Shown here: positions 7,801 to 10,791 of the stretch, in pieces | Layout: every line of letters starts with the position of its first letter | Numbering within the stretch: the stretch's first letter is position 1 | Source: Acidimangrovimonas sp. | GTDB taxonomy: Bacteria; Pseudomonadota; Alphaproteobacteria; Rhodobacterales; Rhodobacteraceae | NCBI GenBank assembly: GCA_030147905.1 | Contig: JASBUM010000372.1 | Span: forward strand, 1-10,791 | DNA length: 10,791 nt | Reading direction: 5' to 3' | Translations under genes and position numbers: made by a program | Notes under the pieces: model-generated | Told to the model about the DNA's origin: nothing | The model's database searches: none | What the model saw: only the letters and a program-made list of their open reading frames with translations

Positions 7801-7818
7801 CGGGCCCAAGCTCCACAT
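4807..7818 (-). CDS. BatA-like N-terminal / DUF4159 C-terminal membrane protein
   Basis: A 1003-residue protein. The N-terminus (1-83) is the double-anchor BatA-type domain, with hydrophobic stretches 7-29 and 62-83 and the typical FVHPALLAALIALPVLWFVL opening (10-29). A degenerate vWA-like region follows: LLIVADGSWAS (95-105) has Asp and the first Ser, but Ala at the third position; LWLSDG is at 185-190. A third membrane segment is at 618-640, then a basic low-complexity linker (641-720). A fourth hydrophobic segment (721-739), RRALAILALGLLLGAATGAG, runs into AGAQ and resembles a signal peptide. DUF4159 occupies about 753-990, including LETDDLSLFPFLYWPITAGE (805-824) and GGMILFDTRDGD (842-853). 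There is no cysteine anywhere. The start at 7818 overlaps the DUF58 stop (TGATG); an ATG 11 codons upstream is inside DUF58 and less likely. Predicted topology puts both globular parts in the periplasm. Function is unknown. Confidence 0.88.
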   Translation of the reverse strand: MWSLGPLGFVHPALLAALIALPVLWFVLRAIPPAPIRRRFPGVALLLGLDDSRNQADRTPWWLLLLRMVALGLVIVAFAGPVLYPAARGAGSGPLLIVADGSWASARDWSARQGRMDQLLASAARAGRPVAVVLLSDPPAGSGPAFRAARSWREALRGVRPRAWAPDAKAVRAWASRLGGRFDTLWLSDGLAAPWRADLLAALRGHGQVRVFQPRDPVVALGPPAFSAGAITLAVQRAPARGALTLTLRAHGPDPNGIARVLAETPVRFAPGARSATVTLRLPTELRNRVQRFDIAGIASAGAVSLADDTLRRRKVALVAGATSGERLRLLSPLHFLREALSPDSDVIEGPFAELLRAAPDVVILADVGHLPAEHAVALEAWVRKGGTLVRFAGPKLAETRFDRSADDPLMPVRLRFGGRALGGAMSWSAPKHLQPFDKNSPFYGLAIPPDVTVREQVLAQPDPGLAERTIARLADGTPLVTRKTLGRGRVVLFHVTANAEWSTLPLSGLFVRMLERLAVATPAVRPKPAALEGTTWTPVALLDAFGAQTGAGEQAGIAGAALAAGPVGPAQPPGLYQSGKRRLALNVMDAKSTIAPARWPADLPVEGIGVTRERALGAPLLALAFVLLLADLIAALVLGGRMPPMPGSGGGAAGGGASGGGASGSRWRGLSAVRREGAAGQRRPEKGGTAQRRPAQGSTAQGSTAERGVAPRAAVPGARRALAILALGLLLGAATGAGRAGAQNSGAGGGDTFALRATHGVVLAHVVTGDARVDRIAQAGLQGLSNELALRTSVEPDTPMAVNLETDDLSLFPFLYWPITAGEPLPSARAYAKLNDFLRTGGMILFDTRDGDIAGSGGATTPQARKLQQIAAGLDIPPLAIVPKDHVLTRSFYLISDFPGRYDNPDVWVEAPPPGAARAEGMPFRNLNDNVSPVVIGGNDWAAAWAVTQSGAAMFPVGRGTTGERQREIAYRFGINLIMYDLTGNYKSDQVHVPALLQRLGQ
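5701..5775. repeat. 15-bp tandem repeat inside the DUF4159 gene
   Basis: Five consecutive 15-base units fill this stretch. The first two (5701-5715, 5716-5730) are identical, CGCCGTGCTGCCCTG, and the next three are diverged. On the minus strand they encode a five-residue repeat seen in the protein as RRPEK, GGTAQ, RRPAQ, GSTAQ, GSTAE (about 683-707), within the presumed cytoplasmic linker between the third and fourth membrane segments. The unit length keeps the frame whatever the copy number. Confidence 0.8.
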
Positions 7819-8714
7819 CACCGCCCCCGTTCGATCGCCTGATAGAGCCACATCAGCGCGGCCGAAGCCGGCCGGTCGGTATGATGGCAGTGATATTGCC
7901 AGTGCCAGCGCCGCGCCCGGTCTTCAAGCCAGGCCTTCCGCTCGGCCAGCCGCGCGCGGTAGCGCGCGCGCAGATCTCCCGCCCGGCGCGTTTCGTGGCG
8001 CAGGCCGCCCGCCATGCTTTCGAAGATCGTCCTTCCGTCATAGGGAAAGCTTTCCTCGGCCGGATCCAGAAGCTGCAAGGCCACCCCGCGCACCCCGGCA
8101 CCCGCCGCTGCCGCCATCGCCGCGTCGAGCGCAGCCGGATCGCCGAGGAAATCGGAGATGAACACGGCCCGCGCGCGCGACATGTATCCGGCCACCGGCG
8201 GCCGGCCGTAATCGCCCGCCGCGGCTTCACCCTGCGCCATGGCGAGCGCCTCGGCCATACGCGCGAGATGGGTCCGGCCGGCACGGGCGGGCAGCGAGCC
8301 ATCGGCCAGCCCGATGCGTTCGCCGCCCCGTTCGAGAAGCACCGCCAGCGCCAGCGCCAGAATCGCCGCCATCTGGCCCTTGGGCGCCCGCGCGCGCGCA
8401 CCGGAAAAGTCCATGGCCGCCGAACGATCAACCCAGAACAGCACCGATTGGGCCGCCTGCCATTCGCGTTCGCGCACGAAATGGGCGTCCGAGCGCCCAC
8501 TGCGGCGCCAGTCGACCAGGCGTGCGGGGTCGCCCGCCACCGCGGCCCGATACTGCCAGAATTCGTCGCCCACGCCGACGCGGCGGCGGCCATGCGCACC
8601 GGGCATCACCGATGCGGCAAGCTGATCGGCGGCGGCCAGCAGCGGCGGCAGGGCCTGGGCAAGTCCCTCGGCCCGGCGGCGCAGATCTGCCTGGACCTCG
8701 ACGCGCGCGATCAC
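7818..8714 (-). CDS. DUF58 domain protein (vWA-like partner of MoxR)
   Basis: A 298-residue soluble protein of the DUF58 family, which is commonly encoded next to MoxR ATPases. The core family signature is complete: GAHGRRRVGVGDEFWQYR (39-56), GDPARLVDWRRSGRSD (61-76) and FVREREWQAAQSVLFWVDRS (79-98). The vWA-like metal motif reads DRSAAM (96-101), with Ala where DxSxS would have its second Ser. The matching later strand VFISDFL (184-190) keeps Asp188. The C-terminus carries HWQYHCHHTDRPA (271-283), denser in His and Cys than the HHTDRPA core I associate with the family. I chose the GTG at 8714: it overlaps the moxR stop by four bases (GTGA), has GAGG upstream, and gives the usual family length of about 300. 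The frame runs 78 codons further upstream, but that part is Arg/Gly-rich and lies inside moxR. No membrane segment is visible, so it is probably cytoplasmic. Confidence 0.92.
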   Translation of the reverse strand: MIARVEVQADLRRRAEGLAQALPPLLAAADQLAASVMPGAHGRRRVGVGDEFWQYRAAVAGDPARLVDWRRSGRSDAHFVREREWQAAQSVLFWVDRSAAMDFSGARARAPKGQMAAILALALAVLLERGGERIGLADGSLPARAGRTHLARMAEALAMAQGEAAAGDYGRPPVAGYMSRARAVFISDFLGDPAALDAAMAAAAGAGVRGVALQLLDPAEESFPYDGRTIFESMAGGLRHETRRAGDLRARYRARLAERKAWLEDRARRWHWQYHCHHTDRPASAALMWLYQAIERGR

Positions 8715-9724
8715 GCGGCCGCCTCGATCCGCGTCACGGCGGTGGCGGCGCGCGCGATCACCTCGTCGAGCACAACGCCGCGGGCACGGGCGGCGAAATT
8801 CAGTGCCATCCGGTGGCCCAGAACCGGCGCCGCCAGTGCGCGCACGTCCTCGGCGCCGGGTGCGAGGCGGCCCGCCAGAAGCGCGCGGGCCCGCACCGCC
8901 AGCATCAGCGCCTGCGCGGCGCGGGGCCCCGGCCCCCATGCCAGGCATTCGTTGATCTCGGCATGGGCCTCGGCCTCGCCCGGTCGGCAGGCCCGGACCA
9001 GGTCCAGAATCAGCTCGATCACCGAATCGCCCACCGGCATGCGCCGCAACAATGCCTGCGCGGCCACCAGCTGCCCGGCGGTGAAAACCCGGCTGCTTTG
9101 CGCCTCCTCGCTGCCGGTGGTGGCCAGCAGGATCTCGCGCTCGGTCTCGCGATCGGGGAATTCGACGGCGATCGACAGCAGGAAACGGTCAAGCTGCGCT
9201 TCGGGCAGCGGATAGGTCCCTTCCTGCTCGATCGGGTTCTGGGTGGCCAGCACGTGAAAGGGCGGCCCCAGCGGACGCGCCTGCCCGGCAACCGTGACCT
9301 CGCGTTCCTGCATCGCCTGCAAAAGCGCCGACTGGGTACGCGGGCTGGCACGGTTGATCTCGTCGGCCATCAGAAGCTGGCAGAACACCGGCCCCTCGAT
9401 GAAGCGGAACGCCCTGCTGCCGTCGGCCGCGGTCTCCAGCACTTCCGAGCCGAGAATGTCCGCCGGCATCAGGTCCGGAGTGAACTGCACCCGGCTGCCG
9501 GCAAGCCCCATCACCGTGGACAATGTGTCGACAAGGCGCGTCTTGCCCAGCCCCGGCAGGCCGATCAACAACGCATGCCCCCCGCATACCAGCGCCGACA
9601 GCACCAGATCGACCACCTCGCGCTGGCCGATGAAGCGGCGGTTGACCGATGCCCGCGCTTGTCCGAGCTGTTCGGCAAGGGCCTCGATCTCGGCAACCAA
9701 TGCGGCTGGCGCGGCCATGTCCAT
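8711..9724 (-). CDS. moxR: MoxR family AAA+ ATPase
   Basis: A 337-residue AAA+ ATPase of the MoxR family, thought to act as chaperones that assemble or activate protein complexes with vWA-domain partners. Walker A is GLPGLGKT (55-62), Walker B is LLMADEIN (117-124) and sensor 1 is ATQNP (160-164). The family stretch QEGTYPLPEAQLDRFL (167-182) includes the likely arginine finger R180. The remaining C-terminal part is the helical lid. Two ATGs compete at the start. The first, at 9724, lies only 3 bases after the GGAGG ribosome binding site; the second, at 9718, is 9 bases after it and may be the true start, shortening the protein by two residues. It is the first gene of the operon and overlaps the DUF58 gene by four bases. 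Which substrate it serves cannot be told from the sequence. Confidence 0.95.
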   Translation of the reverse strand: MDMAAPAALVAEIEALAEQLGQARASVNRRFIGQREVVDLVLSALVCGGHALLIGLPGLGKTRLVDTLSTVMGLAGSRVQFTPDLMPADILGSEVLETAADGSRAFRFIEGPVFCQLLMADEINRASPRTQSALLQAMQEREVTVAGQARPLGPPFHVLATQNPIEQEGTYPLPEAQLDRFLLSIAVEFPDRETEREILLATTGSEEAQSSRVFTAGQLVAAQALLRRMPVGDSVIELILDLVRACRPGEAEAHAEINECLAWGPGPRAAQALMLAVRARALLAGRLAPGAEDVRALAAPVLGHRMALNFAARARGVVLDEVIARAATAVTRIEAAA

Positions 9725-9727
9725 GTT

Positions 9728-9779
9728 CCTCCGAAGCTGTTAGCCTGACCATTAGATCGGACAAATGCGGCGGGCACAA
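9728..9779 (-). promoter_or_regulatory. Putative moxR operon promoter and ribosome binding site
   Basis: On the minus strand, TCTAAT at 9756-9751 matches TATAAT in five of six positions. It lies 17 bases from TTGTGC at 9779-9774, which keeps the TTG of a -35 box. The GGAGG ribosome binding site is at 9732-9728. The -35 overlaps the first codons of the divergent DUF1285 gene, so the two genes share a promoter region of about 40 bases. I could not identify a convincing plus-strand promoter for the DUF1285 gene; its elements may lie within the start of moxR. Confidence 0.4.
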
Positions 9780-10466
9780 ATGACAAAAAGCGGCAAGTCG
9801 GAAATCGGGCGCCCGGCAGCTGAACGCCTAACGGTCGAGCGCCAGACGGCCGAGCGCGAGGGGAAGGCCCGACCGGATGCGGCGCGGCGAGCGGCGGCGC
9901 CCGATGCCGAGGCGCTGGCCCGGGCGGCGGGGCGCGCGGGCAAGGGCGCGGGACCGGCGCCGGTGCATCTTTGGAACCCGCCCTATTGCGGCGAGATCGA
10001 CATGCGCATCGCCCGCGACGGGACCTGGTACTATCAGGGCACGCCGATCGGCCGGCCGGCGCTGGTGCGGCTGTTTTCCAACATCCTGCGTCGCGACGAC
10101 GATCGCTATTTCCTCGTCACGCCGGTGGAGAAGGTGGGTATCCGGGTCGATGACGCCCCCTTCGTCGCTGTGGATTTCGATCAGGAGGGCTCAGGACACG
10201 ACCAGCGGCTGACATTCACCACGCAGGTGGGCGACCGGGCGACGGCAGGCCCCGACCACCCGATCCGCGTGATCCGCGACGCGGCGACCGGCGAGCCTTC
10301 GCCCTATATCCTGATCCGCAACGGTCTCGAGGCCCTGATCGACCGAAAGAGCTTCTACCGGCTGGTCGATCTGGGTAGCCATGCGTCGTGGCAGGGCGAG
10401 AACTGGTTCGGCCTGTGGTCGGGCGGCGTCTTCTTTCCGATGGTTCCCTCGGCCGAACTCGGCTGA
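9765..10466 (+). CDS. DUF1285 family protein
   Basis: A 233-residue protein of the DUF1285 family, whose function is not established. The conserved region starts at about residue 66 with PVHLWNPPYCGEIDMRIARD and continues through DGTWYYQGTPIGRPALVRLF (85-104), YFLVTPVEKVGIRVDDAPFV (114-133) and the C-terminal WFGLWSGGVFFPMVP. The first 60 or so residues are charged, Ala/Arg/Glu-rich and probably disordered; I recall family members being nearer 180-200 residues, so this N-terminus is long. An in-frame ATG at 9780 (protein starting MTKSGK) is an alternative start, and neither start has a strong ribosome binding site. No signal peptide or membrane segment is visible, so it is likely cytoplasmic. 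It is divergent from moxR, which suggests but does not prove a related role. Confidence 0.88.
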   Translation: MRRAQMTKSGKSEIGRPAAERLTVERQTAEREGKARPDAARRAAAPDAEALARAAGRAGKGAGPAPVHLWNPPYCGEIDMRIARDGTWYYQGTPIGRPALVRLFSNILRRDDDRYFLVTPVEKVGIRVDDAPFVAVDFDQEGSGHDQRLTFTTQVGDRATAGPDHPIRVIRDAATGEPSPYILIRNGLEALIDRKSFYRLVDLGSHASWQGENWFGLWSGGVFFPMVPSAELG

Positions 10467-10538
10467 GCCGCGGGCCAAGGGCGGCCGACGCGGGCCGGTA
10501 AGGATCGCGGCCAGGCCGTGTTCCGGCCCGGCGCGACC

Positions 10539-10567
10539 GTGCAGCCGGCCGCATCCTCCGGTTGCAC
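10539..10567 (+). terminator. Hairpin between convergent genes, possible terminator
   Basis: The arms GTGCAGCCGG (10539-10548) and CCGGTTGCAC (10558-10567) pair over ten positions, with one G-U wobble in the plus-strand RNA, around a 9-base loop. It lies 73 bases after the DUF1285 stop and immediately before the stop of the convergent transporter gene. There is no U-tract, so termination is inferred from stem and position. A smaller perfect stem, GGCCG-TGTTC-CGGCC, lies nearby at about 10514-10528. Confidence 0.35.
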
Positions 10568-10568
10568 C

Positions 10569-10791
10569 CTATTGCGCGGCATGCCCGATCGCCGGCGCAT
10601 CGCGGCAGCAATCGGCGGCGGTCTCGACCTCGAAGGTGGCATGATCGATGCCGAAGCAGGCCTCCAGATCGGCGCGGACACGGGCGGAGACCGCCGGCCC
10701 GTCGCCCGAAACCACCAGATGGGCCTCGACCGAAACGGTCTTTTCGTCCATCTGCCACAGATGCAGGTGATGGACCTCGCGCACGCCCTCG
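10569..10791 (-). CDS. Cation diffusion facilitator transporter, C-terminal end (5' part beyond right edge)
   Basis: The last 74 codons of a gene ending in TAG at 10571-10569. The reading EGVREVHHLHLWQMDEKTVS, followed by VEAHLVV, matches the cytoplasmic C-terminal domain of cation diffusion facilitator proteins (CzcD/ZitB-like divalent metal exporters), whose signature is VHxLHxW followed by a beta strand with a His. Family members export zinc, cobalt, iron or manganese from the cytoplasm. The metal cannot be decided because the membrane helices with the metal-site residues lie outside the window. The tail carries two adjacent cysteines (ADCCRDAP) and a His near the end (IGHAAQ), which might add metal ligands. 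It is convergent with the DUF1285 gene across about 100 bases. Confidence 0.85.
   Translation of the reverse strand, partial: EGVREVHHLHLWQMDEKTVSVEAHLVVSGDGPAVSARVRADLEACFGIDHATFEVETAADCCRDAPAIGHAAQ

Noticed and set aside
4810..7842. A 1010-codon open frame on the plus strand, antisense to the DUF4159 gene
   Set aside because: The product is Arg/Gln/His-rich with no domain pattern, and the frame mirrors the real gene almost end to end. This is a common effect of G/C-biased third positions. The minus-strand protein has recognisable domains and membrane segments.
8715..8948. N-terminal extension of the DUF58 protein by 78 residues
   Set aside because: It lies wholly inside moxR in another frame and is Arg/Gly-rich. 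The GTG at 8714, with a GTGA overlap, gives the normal size.
7500..9748. Plus-strand open frames of 571 and 408 codons over the DUF58 and moxR genes
   Set aside because: They are antisense to clear DUF58 and MoxR motifs and have composition typical of shadow frames in GC-rich DNA.

Overview
The window comes from a GC-rich alphaproteobacterium, most likely a member of the Rhodobacteraceae. Three things point there: strongly G/C-biased third codon positions, a DUF1285 gene divergent from a moxR-DUF58-DUF4159 operon (an arrangement I recall from that family), and a split FAD-type glycolate oxidase (glcD, glcE). This placement is inferred from protein likeness and synteny, not from a database search.

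Layout, left to right. (1) Positions 1-2180 hold the start of a glycolate oxidase operon on the minus strand. glcD (2125-692) comes first and is followed by the 5' part of glcE (521 to beyond the left edge). A compact promoter sits just upstream of glcD: a perfect TATAAT inside an ATTGGT-N11-ACCAAT dyad, about 20 bases from a clean AAGGAG ribosome binding site. (2) Positions 2166-2620 hold no convincing gene. They contain a 12-bp tandem repeat and two perfect GC-rich inverted repeats, one of which may terminate the next operon. (3) Positions 2621-9724 hold four minus-strand genes with every junction overlapping by 1-4 bases: a MoxR AAA+ ATPase, a DUF58 protein, a 1003-residue BatA-like/DUF4159 membrane protein and a 729-residue membrane protein with a vWA-like and a glutamine-amidotransferase-like region. 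(4) Positions 9765-10466 hold a DUF1285 gene on the plus strand, divergent from moxR across about 40 bp. (5) Positions 10569-10791 hold the C-terminal end of a cation diffusion facilitator transporter on the minus strand, convergent with the DUF1285 gene. A hairpin lies between the two.

How the genes may work together. GlcD and GlcE are two of the three usual subunits that oxidise glycolate to glyoxylate; glcF would be expected beyond the left edge. The four-gene block is a MoxR-vWA type module. MoxR ATPases are generally thought to act as chaperones together with vWA-domain partners. Here the ATPase and the DUF58 protein look cytoplasmic, while the two large proteins are predicted to be anchored in the inner membrane with most of their mass in the periplasm. 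The substrate of this module is not known to me. Its notable features are the uneven state of the metal-binding (MIDAS) motif across the three vWA-like proteins, the complete absence of cysteine from both envelope proteins, and two low-complexity linkers built from short DNA repeats.

I saw no insertion sequences, CRISPR arrays, tRNAs or rRNAs. Most of the window is conserved-type chromosomal content. The least understood parts are the MoxR module and the repeat-bearing intergenic stretch.
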